A stretch of 64,000 bases of DNA from Kentomonas sorsogonicus (Eukaryota; Euglenozoa; Kinetoplastea; Trypanosomatida; Trypanosomatidae). Shown one piece after another: positions 1-9,183 of the stretch. The first letter of the stretch is position 1. The number at the start of each line of letters is the position of its first letter. The notes beneath the pieces are model-generated. The model was not told the DNA's origin and made no database searches. It saw nothing but the letters and a program-made list of their open reading frames with translations. Location: assembly GCA_030347455.1 (NCBI GenBank), contig JAQOSZ010000082.1:1-64000 (forward strand). Direction: 5' to 3'. Both the position numbers and the translations under genes were made by a program.

Positions 1-188
1 AGAGAAGAGGAGCCACGGCATCACTGCGCGTCCCGCTTTTCTGAGGTGCAGAAGTCATTTTCTCGCCTTGTGGGGAAGTACGCAGAGCACCGACGTTGCG
101 CGGCTCTCCTCTCACTACTCTCTGCTTCCGAAGGTAGAGTTGGAACTCGTTGTATTTCACCCGACTATAGGGATAACTGTTGCCCTGA

Positions 189-3064
189 TTAACTTTCGCT
201 GCGCAAACAGACTTGAGTCGCGCAACCTGGTGCGTGATATGACGCGACGACCGCGTTCTCGGCCTCTTCAAAAAAATTGAGGGCGGCAGCATACTGGCCC
301 TGCAGCATGTGTTGCACTCCCTCACTGAAGAGCTTCTCCCAACGCTCCCATTCTGCATTGCTCAGGTCTTGTGAAAGTATGCCGTCGATGTCGCCGAGAA
401 AAAGTGCCTCCCATAGAACTATGCGATAGCCCCCAACAGCCCCAGGCAAGCCAACAGTCAGTGGCTCCATTGGAAGAGCTCGCATCCCCGGGGCACCGTA
501 GGCGAGGCTCACAAACTCCGACGATACAACAACACGTGCTGCCAGATATGGCAGTGCGCATCGAACGTCATCGACGATGTTGCGTCCCAGGGTAAAGCTC
601 ATCATCTTGCCGACGTGTCGTGACACGTACGTTCCGCAGCAGCACATGCGGGTGTCAAGGAAGCAGTAGTGTGACGACTGCATTAGTGCCGGTCCAAGTG
701 AGGAATATTTGGAGGTCTCGGCAACGCAGGCATGCCAGTATTTGATGGCCTGCAGTGCGTCTTCACGGGCAGCACGGCCCCACCGACCACGGCGCTGAGA
801 GGCCTCACGTCCTTTGCGTGAAAGTTTCCCATACATCCGACGAGCAGCACTGGAGAACTCTATATGGTACCAGCCCGGCTTTGCTATGTGCATGAAGCCA
901 CCGTACCGCGGTGCCAATTCCGCGAGAATCGTGATGTGTCGTAGGGCCGCCTCACTAAGAGAAAAAGTGGAGAGTCTGTATGCTTCGGTGGCAACCTGCT
1001 CAATATCCTGCTCAAAGGTGGGACCTTTTTTTCTTACCAATGCACCAGCCGTAGTCGTCCACAACGCCTTGTCACTGGAGGTGCCTCCAAAACAGAAGTC
1101 CGGAATAAAAAAGTCGGCCGTCGTCACTGGTATGAGAAAGAGAGACGTCTCACCAGCCGCGGAAGCCGGAGTGTCTGACTCCAACGGACTTGTATCTTCC
1201 ATCCAAGAAGACCACAGCGGTGACGTGCTACTTGGTAAGGAAGAGCTGTCTCGTGACTGGGACGTCGTGCGACCGCCGCCATGTTCGTTAAGAAAGCCTT
1301 CAATCCGGCGCTGTTGCGCCACAATGTGATTAAACGACTCTGCAGCACAAACCGCCTCTTCTGTAGAGAAACGATGAATAGTGATAGGTAGATCGCTGCA
1401 TACGACGCGCTCGTCGGGACGCTTCAGCGCCGGAGTACCAACGTTGGTGTGACGTATCATCTCTGACGCGATCTTGTTCAGCGGTACTGACATACACAGA
1501 CGCACGAGCACGTACAGTGAGCCGCTCAGAATGACAGAAACGGTGATGGAAATACAGTAAAACAGTATATAGTAATTATTTTGCGCATATTTTGACCACG
1601 TAGACGTTGAGCGAAACGTGATGCTAACAACCGCAGCGTCGATGCCCTCATCCGTACGCAGACGCTGAGCTGACACCTCCGCCATCCCTCCGCGGTAGAC
1701 AAATTGAACGTTTTGCGCGTTGTGTGGGTCTGTACCAAGAGCAACAAAATTGATTTTGGCCGCACCAGCTCTCATCTCTTCATTTGAAATTGAGGAGACA
1801 CGTAGGAGGTTCACCGCTGGCGTCGCAACAAGTGGATTGTAAAAGTCGTACTCGCTCACGGACTGGTTGTGAGAGAAAAGCTCCTGTCCCCACGAATTAG
1901 CCAGAACAACAGGATCATTTGTGTTGGAAATACGCACAGTCATTCCCTGCATGCGGCGAGTTGGGTCAGATGTCGTGAGCATCTGCGACGGGCGTGCCAG
2001 CACAGCCATGTATGTCGCGATATCTGGCAGATCCAAGTCCTCCGAAGAGTAATCGGGCAGGGGGTACCCGGAAACGTGGTACGACTTGACAGGATCCATT
2101 TCCAACTGCCATTCTGAAAGATCCAGAGAGTCAGCACGTCCAGCTAAGTAATCAACATAGCGGTCGTACAGGGGTTGTACCATGTGATCTAGGCGCTGAA
2201 ACATGTCCTCCATATCGATGGACGGAATGAAAGCAACTCGGGCACCAGAGTCCACTCGAAGAGTCTCCGGGTTTACAAAGTAGCCGGGGTGAATGCGACC
2301 ATCCACAATACGAGAAAACGCAAGTGCAGGGCTGTTCGTCGTGTTGTCCCAAGCCCAAGTGCAACAAGCCAAATTCTTTTTTGACGGTGAAACCATGGAA
2401 ACGGCCGCAAACTGAGTCGCCGCCTGATCCATTGAGCGGAAGAACTCCACAAAAAAAAGGCTGGAAGGTCAGGTCGTGTGAAATTACGCCTTCTCCGATC
2501 GGCGGGCATACCAGTGAACGGGCCCATCGACATATACATCTCTTTTGAAAAAACTCTTATGGAGCCTATAAAACGGTTGAATCCTGTCTTGTGATACTCA
2601 GTCAGTATATCAGCGTTTGCATCGTTTGCGATTGTCCAGACAGGAAGTATGGTGCACAGCAAAACTATCCATAATACGGCAAAGACGACTGTGAGTATCA
2701 CAGAAAGCTGACACCACGTATCGCGGCAGCACTGACGGAGTGACCGGTTTGTATGTGCGTCTTGCCCCGAGCACGAAGAGTACGTCTCACTTTCATTGTC
2801 GCTGCGGAGAGAGTCTCGTGATCTGTCTTCGTTTTGCAAAAACAGGTCACTTGCTCCGCTCCACACGTCATTGGGTGTCGTTCGTTTTGGTCGCGATGCC
2901 ACAAGTGTCGCAGAAGAAGAAGACATGGGTGGGTAACTGCCGGGATGGGGAAAGCGTTTCGAGGAGAGTGAAGTTTTGCCTGTGTGAGTATTGGTCGATT
3001 CAGCTTCGTTGAAAGCCAGGTTGTAAGAGCTGGCGTGTAACCCCTCAGTCAAAAGAGGGTTCAT
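189..3064 (-). CDS. Two-pass membrane protein with a sensor-receptor layout (possible Cache/HAMP, cyclase-like)
   Basis: I do not recognise a named family with certainty. The start is the ATG at 3064; the open frame runs a few codons further upstream but only with GTG. About 118 N-terminal residues precede a first membrane span (about residues 119-144, SVILTVVFAVLWIVLLCTIL). An extracytoplasmic domain of about 350 residues follows, then a second span (YYILFYCISITVSVILSG) and a basic HAMP-like stretch, then a cytoplasmic domain of about 430 residues. This order matches two-pass Cache-type receptors. The end (EWERWEKLFSEGVQHMLQGQYAAA is split here as EWERWEKLF and GQYAAALNFF) resembles the TPR-like tail of some class III nucleotide cyclases. 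That is inference, and I see no convincing cyclase catalytic motif. The frame breaks once at a run of eight T (plus-strand A run 2451-2458); one more base would join the two parts into about 957 residues. It is the last of three minus-strand genes. Confidence 0.6.
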
Positions 3065-3730
3065 TGCAAAGAAAACCACTTACGGAATGAATAATAACCT
3101 TTTATTAAGGGGAAGGGGGGAGGCAAGGGAACGAAAGAGAGGAGAGGTAGATGCAACGTGCGGTGAGAGAGCTTCAGGTGAGGGAATGCAAGCAGCGGTT
3201 AATTCGTGAAAGGGAAACAAAAATTAGCACAAAAGTGTCTTGAAACGGAGGAGGGTCAAATGTCACATCAAAAGACAGCGAAAATTCAATGATGCATGAC
3301 TGTCTATTTTATTCTTCTCTCTCTCTCTCTCTTTCTCTCTATCTCTCTCTCTTTCTTTGACTTATCGTACCTCCCTTTTTTGCACGTGTATTACGCGACT
3401 AATGCACCTGAAAACACGCATACAGAGAAAGAAAGAAAAAAAAACGTGGTTAATAAAGGACTGTATGACGATAATGTGAAAAACAAAAACAAAAAAAACG
3501 CTGTGATGCGGGGAGGAGAGAAGGAGTCACTCGAATGAAGAAAAACTCCGAATGAAATAGACAAAACAGTTGATCTTGAATACACAACCTTATGATCAGG
3601 ACAGATGTTGTGAGTGCGGAAGGGCAGTCACTGAAGTGCTGTTTAAAAATGATATGCAATAGAAATGAGGAAAATATGTGAGGATCAGGAACGGCTAGAT
3701 TGGAAAGGAATAAACCGAAATACAGTAAGA
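3065..3730. other. Intergenic spacer, minus-strand unit
   Basis: This 666-base spacer holds the 3' UTR of the endonuclease V gene and the 5' UTR of the two-pass membrane protein gene. On the transcribed (minus) sense it has a polypyrimidine tract at about 3150-3106. The CT-rich stretch at 3313-3357 on the plus strand is purine-rich on the transcribed sense. Open frames here are low complexity, and I see no gene. Confidence 0.7.
3099..3150 (-). promoter_or_regulatory. Polypyrimidine tract and candidate spliced-leader acceptor
   Basis: Read on the minus strand, a C/T-rich tract ends in TTAATAAAAG with AG at 3100-3099. This would give a 34-base 5' UTR for the gene starting at 3064. It is a candidate only; a later AG also exists. 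Confidence 0.45.
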
Positions 3731-4693
3731 CTACGTCTCGGATGCACGCTTCGTGAGTTCACGAATGTAGGCTCGCGAGTGAAGATCTGCACAACGAATA
3801 GGTTCAACAACCCGGTGGTGGCACATGCTAAGTACAAGAGCCACTGAAGTCGCGTAGCCAACCATAGTACCGGGAGAGACGAAAACACTCGTCTTTGCAC
3901 TATTCGCCGTCTGAACAGCGTACCCGTACAACTGTGAAGTATTACCGCCCACAATAGCGTGAAGTGGAGGAACCTTCTTCGATGTCATGCCGTGCAGGCC
4001 CCGAAGAGTGACACCCTCAATGACCGCCTCTCGGTGGATATCTTCGACGGAGAGAAGTTTCTTTGCGCACCCGATTGTCGGTGTGTTCAGTAATACGCCA
4101 AGATGCGAGGCGAGACCGCAACGACGAGGGTGATGCACACCACACCCATCTACGAGCAGTAATTGCGGTTTGGGACTGGTGTTGTTCCCGTCGTGGTACA
4201 CCTTCTTCAGTAGTTCTACTACGGGTTGCACTTCGCGGAAGGCAAGAAAGCCCGAAATGTAGGGCTCTGTCAAGGTACAGTGGTGCGTGTGCGTCTCAAG
4301 TAGCTCCAGTGAAGGGTACTTCATCAAAGCAAGGCATACAACTCCCATGTCAGAGTTGGGGACAAAAGAAATGTCGAGCCCTCCCACAACCTCCAACTGT
4401 GGTAGAGGTACGTCTTTTTGGTAGCCTCCCTGTGCAGCCATATCGGCCTTGTGTTGCATAGTAAACGCGTCATCATCTCGCAAGTAGAACGCACTTAAAC
4501 CTGCAGGAAGTTCAAACCCAGTGTGTACAAACTCCGCATCAGGTACGCCCCGCACGACGAAAGTTTTCGATCTTTGGTCATACACAGAGTACAGCTCGGT
4601 ACGGGGCACCACAACTCTGGCAGCAAGAGCGCACTGTTCTTCCTCCCATTGCTTTTGTTTCTCTCGCAAGTCTCCATCCAGTGAGGCGTTCAT
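3731..4693 (-). CDS. ENDOV: Endonuclease V (deoxyinosine/inosine-specific endonuclease)
   Basis: Endonuclease V cuts DNA or RNA one base 3' of inosine, using metal ions held by acidic residues. The 320-residue product carries the family signatures in order: GGLDISF (about 104-110, with the catalytic Asp107), PYISGFLAFRE (144-154, the substrate wedge region), VDGCGVHHPRRCGLASHLG (181-199, with the second catalytic Asp and the histidines) and PTIGCAKKLL (205-214). The length fits eukaryotic homologues, with about 95 extra residues before the core. The start is an ATG with a candidate AG acceptor 52 bases upstream. The single frame is intact. It lies between the glucokinase and the membrane-protein gene in the same unit, with no evident functional link. 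I see no targeting signal, so DNA repair and tRNA/RNA inosine cleavage are both possible. Confidence 0.92.
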   Translation of the reverse strand: MNASLDGDLREKQKQWEEEQCALAARVVVPRTELYSVYDQRSKTFVVRGVPDAEFVHTGFELPAGLSAFYLRDDDAFTMQHKADMAAQGGYQKDVPLPQLEVVGGLDISFVPNSDMGVVCLALMKYPSLELLETHTHHCTLTEPYISGFLAFREVQPVVELLKKVYHDGNNTSPKPQLLLVDGCGVHHPRRCGLASHLGVLLNTPTIGCAKKLLSVEDIHREAVIEGVTLRGLHGMTSKKVPPLHAIVGGNTSQLYGYAVQTANSAKTSVFVSPGTMVGYATSVALVLSMCHHRVVEPIRCADLHSRAYIRELTKRASET

Positions 4694-4745
4694 TGCGGAG
4701 TCGTAATTTATTTATAGATTACCTCCTCACACCTTTGGAAAGTAG

Positions 4746-4770
4746 CTAGGAAAAGAGAGAGGTTGAAGAA
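4746..4770 (-). promoter_or_regulatory. Candidate spliced-leader acceptor for endonuclease V
   Basis: On the minus strand a pyrimidine tract (CTCTCTCTTTTCCTAG) ends in AG at 4747-4746, giving a 52-base 5' UTR before the ATG at 4693. Confidence 0.55.
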
Positions 4771-5281
4771 GTTCTCATGAAAGATAGGTGGTACAGAAGA
4801 GGTACGCTGGAGGCTCCCCGTATCATGTCCGAGCAGGCGCCGTAGAGTAGCACGACCACACTGGTCACTGTTCATGTCGGTCGTGCAAGCTAAAAATGAG
4901 TGATATGACAACGCGTGACGTTTTTTTTCTTCAACAGAAATGTGGATCTGTTCACGTGATCAGTACAATGTGAGAAATGACAACACGACACCTCGAATTA
5001 TTTCACTCTTTTCTTGTTTTTTTTTTTTTTTTGCTTTCTTCTACAGTTGACAACAAATAGAAGCGCTACAAGACAGAAGAAAGCCAGGAATAGAAAAAAA
5101 AAAAGCTGAAATATTTGAATACACTTAAAAAGAACATACCAGGCATATGAGTCCGGGCTTTTTCAGCGCTTTGATGAGGAGCAGGAGAGGTCGCAGAGAG
5201 CTACCAATACCGAAGTATCATAAGATTACGAGCTCCACCTCTCCGCAAGGATGTGGAATGAAGGAAGAAGAAAGGCAAAGA

Positions 5282-5306
5282 GAAGAAGAAGAAGAAGAAG
5301 AAGAAG
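5282..5306. repeat. GAA trinucleotide repeat
   Basis: There are about eight tandem GAA units on the plus strand. On the transcribed minus strand this is a CTT tract just downstream of the glucokinase stop, and it could serve as a pyrimidine tract for 3' end formation or trans-splicing. Confidence 0.8.
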
Positions 5307-5328
5307 ACCGAAATATTATGCGTACGTA

Positions 5329-6567
5329 TTACAGACTGGAAACCGCGGGGGCGTATTCAGACCCGACCAACGCGCAGCCCACAATGTTGGTGTTGAAGGT
5401 GGTCTTCTGGTAGAGGAACGAAGTGCGGCTCAAGAACTTCTTGTCCTTCTCCATGGGGTGCTGGTACACAGCCTCGTGCGCAAGCCACTGCTGGACATTC
5501 GGTTGAGTAATGAAGGAGGAGTTCTGCACAACATTATCACCAATCAACACACAGGTCAAAGGCAAAAAGGTCATACAGAACTCTGCGCTTGCAGAAAAGA
5601 AGAAGAAGTGCATGAGCGCCATCGCAAAGGTTGCAGCGCGGTCAGTGCCATCAGTGGCACCACGTGCAATGACACTGATTGAGGCATCTGTTGGTTGTTC
5701 TCCCAGCACTCGCTGAAAGAAGGCATAGTTGTGTTGCAGTATAGAGCCCGTCGAGATCTGCTCAACGTTGGGAACACCAGTTTTGAAGTGCTCCGCACAC
5801 TCTGCAATGTAATCTGCGTGATTTATGACGACGGCATTCCCGTGAGTATTCGAAAAGTCAGGGACGGAAATATCCCCGAAGCGGGCCGGAGTGCTCACCG
5901 AGCCAACCTCCAGAGGGACAATGGTGTAAGAGCTCTGCTTAGGGCTATAAAAGATAAGAGAGGCACCGAGACCAGTGCCAGGCGCCAGAACGAGGCAATG
6001 ACCTTTCCCAAGGGTAGACCCCACGGGAGCCGCACCGACGCTATCCTTCCAGAGAGTGCCCTCCCAAAGAGTGTCAAACACATCCCCGAACGCGTTATTT
6101 TGGTTTACCGCCAAGATACCGTTTGCGCCGGCTTCGAGGTCGTTCATCATGGCGCTATACTGCGGAGCGGCAGCTTTGCAATCGGGAAACAAGAGCTCAG
6201 GGAAATCAGCGAGGTGAAGAACGCCTTTGAGATTGTTAAACGGGCCAGCGACCTTTCCGCCGCCGGAGACTGGCCCAGGCACGCTGAGGCCACCAGACGT
6301 GACACGGCCGCGCAAGTTTGCCTCGGTAATAGTGTCCACCAGTACCTGAAAGAAATCGAACACCTGACGGATATCTTTTTTGCTCATGTCAAAGCGGCAG
6401 AAGATGATCATCAACTCTGTTGTGCTTTTACTCTTTGCAAAGCCACAACGGGCGTTTGTGCCGCCGATGTCACCGACAAAGCGGAGTTTTCCTTTGCCCC
6501 ATACTGGATCGCTGCGAACCAGCCTACAGAGATCCTCCACCGAGAGTTCCGCTATGTCGACACCCAT
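5329..6567 (-). CDS. GLK1: Glucokinase, bacterial (group A) type, probably glycosomal
   Basis: Glucokinase phosphorylates glucose with ATP to glucose 6-phosphate, the first step of glycolysis, which trypanosomatids carry out largely in glycosomes. The 412-residue product has the phosphate-binding loop FVGDIGGTNARCGF (30-43), the sugar-binding SVPGPV (95-100), NDLEAGANG (142-150, with the expected catalytic Asp143), LAPGTGLGASL (194-204) and downstream EVGSV. The protein ends in SSL, an acceptable PTS1, which fits import into glycosomes. It is not a hexokinase-fold long form; the layout is that of the bacterial-type glucokinase known from Leishmania and T. cruzi. The ATG start lies 65 bases from a C-run/AG acceptor candidate. 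It is the first minus-strand gene after the strand switch, so it is promoter-proximal. The frame is intact. Confidence 0.95.
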   Translation of the reverse strand: MGVDIAELSVEDLCRLVRSDPVWGKGKLRFVGDIGGTNARCGFAKSKSTTELMIIFCRFDMSKKDIRQVFDFFQVLVDTITEANLRGRVTSGGLSVPGPVSGGGKVAGPFNNLKGVLHLADFPELLFPDCKAAAPQYSAMMNDLEAGANGILAVNQNNAFGDVFDTLWEGTLWKDSVGAAPVGSTLGKGHCLVLAPGTGLGASLIFYSPKQSSYTIVPLEVGSVSTPARFGDISVPDFSNTHGNAVVINHADYIAECAEHFKTGVPNVEQISTGSILQHNYAFFQRVLGEQPTDASISVIARGATDGTDRAATFAMALMHFFFFSASAEFCMTFLPLTCVLIGDNVVQNSSFITQPNVQQWLAHEAVYQHPMEKDKKFLSRTSFLYQKTTFNTNIVGCALVGSEYAPAVSSL

Positions 6568-6632
6568 TGATTTTGTGGGCGTGTCTTTGGAAGTGTTTGA
6601 AGTTGTGGTTATTGTTGTTCTCCTTTTCCTTT

Positions 6633-6655
6633 CTTGTTATGTTGGGGGGGGGGGG
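6633..6655 (-). promoter_or_regulatory. C-run polypyrimidine tract and candidate acceptor for glucokinase
   Basis: On the minus strand a run of 12 C is followed by AACATAACAAG, with AG at 6634-6633. The resulting 5' UTR is 65 bases. Confidence 0.5.
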
Positions 6656-7039
6656 CAATGAAATGGGCAACCTGAAATGACGAAGGGCGCCAACGCACAC
6701 AAGCCATGCGGGCGGGCTGGCACCCCCCCCCCCTCGGCCTTACAGCTATCCTGGGGAGCGGCATGGCGTCGGCACGGTGGCGGCATCCCAGTGTGTGTGG
6801 TGGGTGCGTGGTGGGGCGTGCGCCAGTCCCGGAGGCGCACAGCGGCAGTCCGGACTACCTTCCGGCGACCATCCCCTGTGAGGGAGCTCGCCGCAGGTTG
6901 TGCAGGGGGACGGAACCTATCCTCAGGGTTGCTGTGGGTGTTGCGCGGGAGCTTGGTGGCGAGGCGAGGACGGGGGGTTGGTGGGGCGCGGCCCCTGCCC
7001 AGTCCGCCCAACACCCTGCTTGGCCACGCCGCACCCCAC

Positions 7040-7081
7040 TTTCCAACCTCCCCCCCTCCCCACACACACACCCGCCCCCAG
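7040..7081 (+). promoter_or_regulatory. Polypyrimidine tract and candidate acceptor for the TEX9-like gene
   Basis: A C-rich tract with a CA run ends in CCGCCCCCAG (AG 7080-7081), only two bases before the ATG at 7084. A second option, AG at 6744-6745 after the 11-C run, would give a 338-base 5' UTR. Confidence 0.5.
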
Positions 7082-7083
7082 GC

Positions 7084-7524
7084 ATGCCCACCCCAGATAA
7101 CCAAAACACACCCGGCCCCGGCACGGCCGCCGCCACCCCAGAGCAGCTGCGGGCACGACTGAAGGAAGCAGAATTAAAGTTGAAAGCTTCAGAAAAGCAG
7201 CGGGCGGAGCTACAAAGCCGGCTTGCTATCGCTGAAACCACCCTTGAGACCCAAAGGAAGGAGATATTTCTCCTTAACAAAGGCATTGCAGTTTCACCGT
7301 CTCAGGTACCCACGCCCAGCGCGAAGCCCTCCATCACTGGCGCCGCCGTCGACTCGGAGGCGGAATCTCTTAGGAATACTAACCGTGAGTTGCTGCTCGT
7401 TATTCGCAAGCAGAACAAGCTGATTGACATCTTACGCCGGCAGAAAATATTACTCGAAAGCGCCCAACTGGTAAGCATCAGCGACAACGACCTGTCGCAT
7501 CTGTCTGAGCTATACAAGGAATAA
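7084..7524 (+). CDS. Short coiled-coil protein, TEX9-like
   Basis: The product is about 146 residues. The open frame extends upstream through the G/C-rich switch region, but the first sensible ATG is at 7084, two bases after a strong pyrimidine-tract AG. A Thr/Pro/Gly-rich start is followed by a coiled coil (about residues 20-60, LRARLKEAELKLKASEKQRA) and a second helical segment near the C terminus (RNTNRELLLVIRKQNKLID, then ILRRQKILLESA). That last segment resembles the conserved end of TEX9, a centriole/cilium-associated coiled-coil protein. The resemblance is from memory and coiled coils are easily over-matched, so the family is uncertain. It is the first plus-strand gene after the strand switch. 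Confidence 0.6.
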   Translation: MPTPDNQNTPGPGTAAATPEQLRARLKEAELKLKASEKQRAELQSRLAIAETTLETQRKEIFLLNKGIAVSPSQVPTPSAKPSITGAAVDSEAESLRNTNRELLLVIRKQNKLIDILRRQKILLESAQLVSISDNDLSHLSELYKE

Positions 7525-7956
7525 CCCAACAGACACCTCACACTCCAGATTGCCTTATTGTTTTTATTGATGTGCCCTTTCCCTCGCGTGTGTAGCTCTC
7601 ATGAATGAGATGGCCTCCCTTTCTCTCACTCGACCGGAGTCAAATTTTGTGCGGAGGTTGCTGAAAATCCTTTCTACCACCGAGAAATTGAATATTGTTA
7701 AAAAACAAAAATAGAAAAATAATTGTACCATTTGTACTTCATTAAATAAGTGATAATAAGAAGCGCCACCTGAAATAAAAAGCGCTGCAACTCGATGTAT
7801 TCGTGTCTAAATTGTATGATGTGGTTTTGTGCTGTTGTGCGCATGCGCTACTTTAGTTCTTCCATTAAACAAAATTCGTTCGTGCAACGAAAATGCTTTT
7901 CTCCCTCAGTGTACACCACTGTCTCGCTCTACCTCAGCTATTACAACAACAGTAAA

Positions 7957-8000
<44 letters not shown>

Positions 8001-8070
8001 GCCACATCAAAAATACCATTAATTTTTGCGGAGTATATATTGTCAACGACACGAGAGGCGCTTGGACAAA
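7525..8070. other. Intergenic spacer
   Basis: This 546-base AT-rich spacer contains the (TA)18 microsatellite at 7961-7996. A weak pyrimidine stretch around 7896-7935 followed by an AG at 7951-7952 may be the acceptor of the NSA1-like gene. I see no gene. Confidence 0.65.
7961..7996. repeat. (TA)18 microsatellite
   Basis: An uninterrupted TA dinucleotide repeat of 36 bases lies in the 5' flank of the NSA1-like gene. Confidence 0.95.
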
Positions 8071-9183
8071 ATGACCTGTGTTACTGGGGATGAAACAGGT
8101 CTGATTAAAGTGTGGGACATTTCTAAAAGCAGCGGTGCCACATTGTCGTCTACGTATGGAGCGCAAAGCAGGAAACGTGGTATTACGGGCATGTGTTGGA
8201 TCAACAGCGAAACTAACTCTCTGGCTTTTTCCGCGCTGGACAACACCGTTTCTATTCTAGATCTACAGAGCAAACTGATCACGAACACTGCTACCATTTC
8301 ACATGCAGCTGCCTTTCCGCACTCCATGTCTTTTGTCAAGGGGAAGTTGGCGATAGTCGGCAAAAGCGGTGAATTTACCTTCTTGAACTCGGAATTGGAA
8401 GTAATAAAAGAGTTCAAGACGGAGGGCTCTGTTGACGCTAGTCATATCCATAGAAAGTTTGGAATGATCGCCGTTGGCGGGAAGGACCACGAACTGACAG
8501 TGTACGATATCAACTCCAACGACTGCGAGACGCCCGTTTTCACGGCCGAGAACGTGCGGGATCATATTCTTGATGTCCCTTATCCGGTGTACGTCACGGG
8601 AGCTTGTATTATTAACCCCTTTGTGTACTGTATCTGCACTGCGTACCACCAGGTTCGCTTTTATGACCGCCGATCGAATAGACGGCCTGTGCAGGAGTAC
8701 GAAGTGGATCGTGAGATGGAACGTCGTCCCACCGTCATGATGCAGTGGAATGCGAACAAGTATTTGGTGGGAGAGACTAGCGGCGATGTGCATCTGTACG
8801 ATACACGCAGAGGTTTCACGTCGCGCGCCAAGCTTCGCGGTGGTGTCGGAAGCGTGCGATGCATGACGAAGCACCCAGCGGGCCACCAGATTCTTGCCGT
8901 CACTGGCCTTGACCGCAAAGCTCGTATATACCATGTTCCCACGGGGAAACTCCTCACAACCATTTACACCAAACAAAGGGCCAACTGTGTCTTGCTCGAT
9001 AAACGGTTGCCGTTAGCAGATAAGGTAGAGTCATTCAGTGGTGTCGTCAACGCCAAGCAACCGGACAAGAACACTCTCGGGGATGAACTGTGGGATGACA
9101 TGGATCCCGTTATTGATCCGCTCGATGAAGCAACTACATCAGCAAAGCCTAGCCGCAAGCGCAAGCGCGAGCAAGACTCATAA
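8071..9183 (+). CDS. NSA1: WD40 ribosome-biogenesis factor NSA1/WDR74-like
   Basis: NSA1/WDR74 is a nucleolar WD40 protein needed for pre-60S ribosome assembly. The first ATG is at 8071; an upstream in-frame extension begins only with TTG. The 370-residue product forms a beta propeller with repeats such as DETGLIKVWDIS (7-18), KDHELTVYDIN (138-148), SGDVHLYDTRRG (237-248) and GLDRKARIYHVPTGKLL (279-295). The family-specific segments VFTAENVRDHILDVPYPV (156-173) and YTKQRANCVLLD (299-310) match the WDR74 type rather than a generic WD40 protein. The C terminus is acidic then basic (KPSRKRKRE), a likely nuclear/nucleolar signal. The frame is intact and codon use is mixed, like the other left-side genes. 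Confidence 0.85.
   Translation: MTCVTGDETGLIKVWDISKSSGATLSSTYGAQSRKRGITGMCWINSETNSLAFSALDNTVSILDLQSKLITNTATISHAAAFPHSMSFVKGKLAIVGKSGEFTFLNSELEVIKEFKTEGSVDASHIHRKFGMIAVGGKDHELTVYDINSNDCETPVFTAENVRDHILDVPYPVYVTGACIINPFVYCICTAYHQVRFYDRRSNRRPVQEYEVDREMERRPTVMMQWNANKYLVGETSGDVHLYDTRRGFTSRAKLRGGVGSVRCMTKHPAGHQILAVTGLDRKARIYHVPTGKLLTTIYTKQRANCVLLDKRLPLADKVESFSGVVNAKQPDKNTLGDELWDDMDPVIDPLDEATTSAKPSRKRKREQDS

Larger units (their letters stand above)
4694..5328. other. Intergenic spacer, minus-strand unit
   Basis: This 635-base spacer holds the 3' UTR of glucokinase and the 5' UTR of endonuclease V. It contains A/T runs (a T run at about 5019-5032) and a GAA repeat at about 5282-5306, which reads as a CTT pyrimidine tract on the transcribed strand. 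I see no gene. Confidence 0.7.
6568..7083. other. Divergent strand-switch region (probable bidirectional Pol II start region)
   Basis: Genes to the left are on the minus strand and genes to the right on the plus strand, separated by 516 bases. The interval is G/C-rich compared with other spacers, holds a run of 12 G (6644-6655) and one of 11 C (6723-6733), and has a GT-rich stretch around 6790-6825. Divergent switch regions of this kind mark transcription start regions in trypanosomatids, which lack conventional promoters at individual genes. I see no RNA gene inside it. Confidence 0.85.

Noticed and set aside
3296-3538. 80-codon plus-strand frame with ATG in the spacer before the endonuclease V gene
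   Set aside because: It is opposite to the transcription direction, and is Leu/Ser/Phe low complexity from a CT repeat followed by a Lys-rich stretch from A runs.
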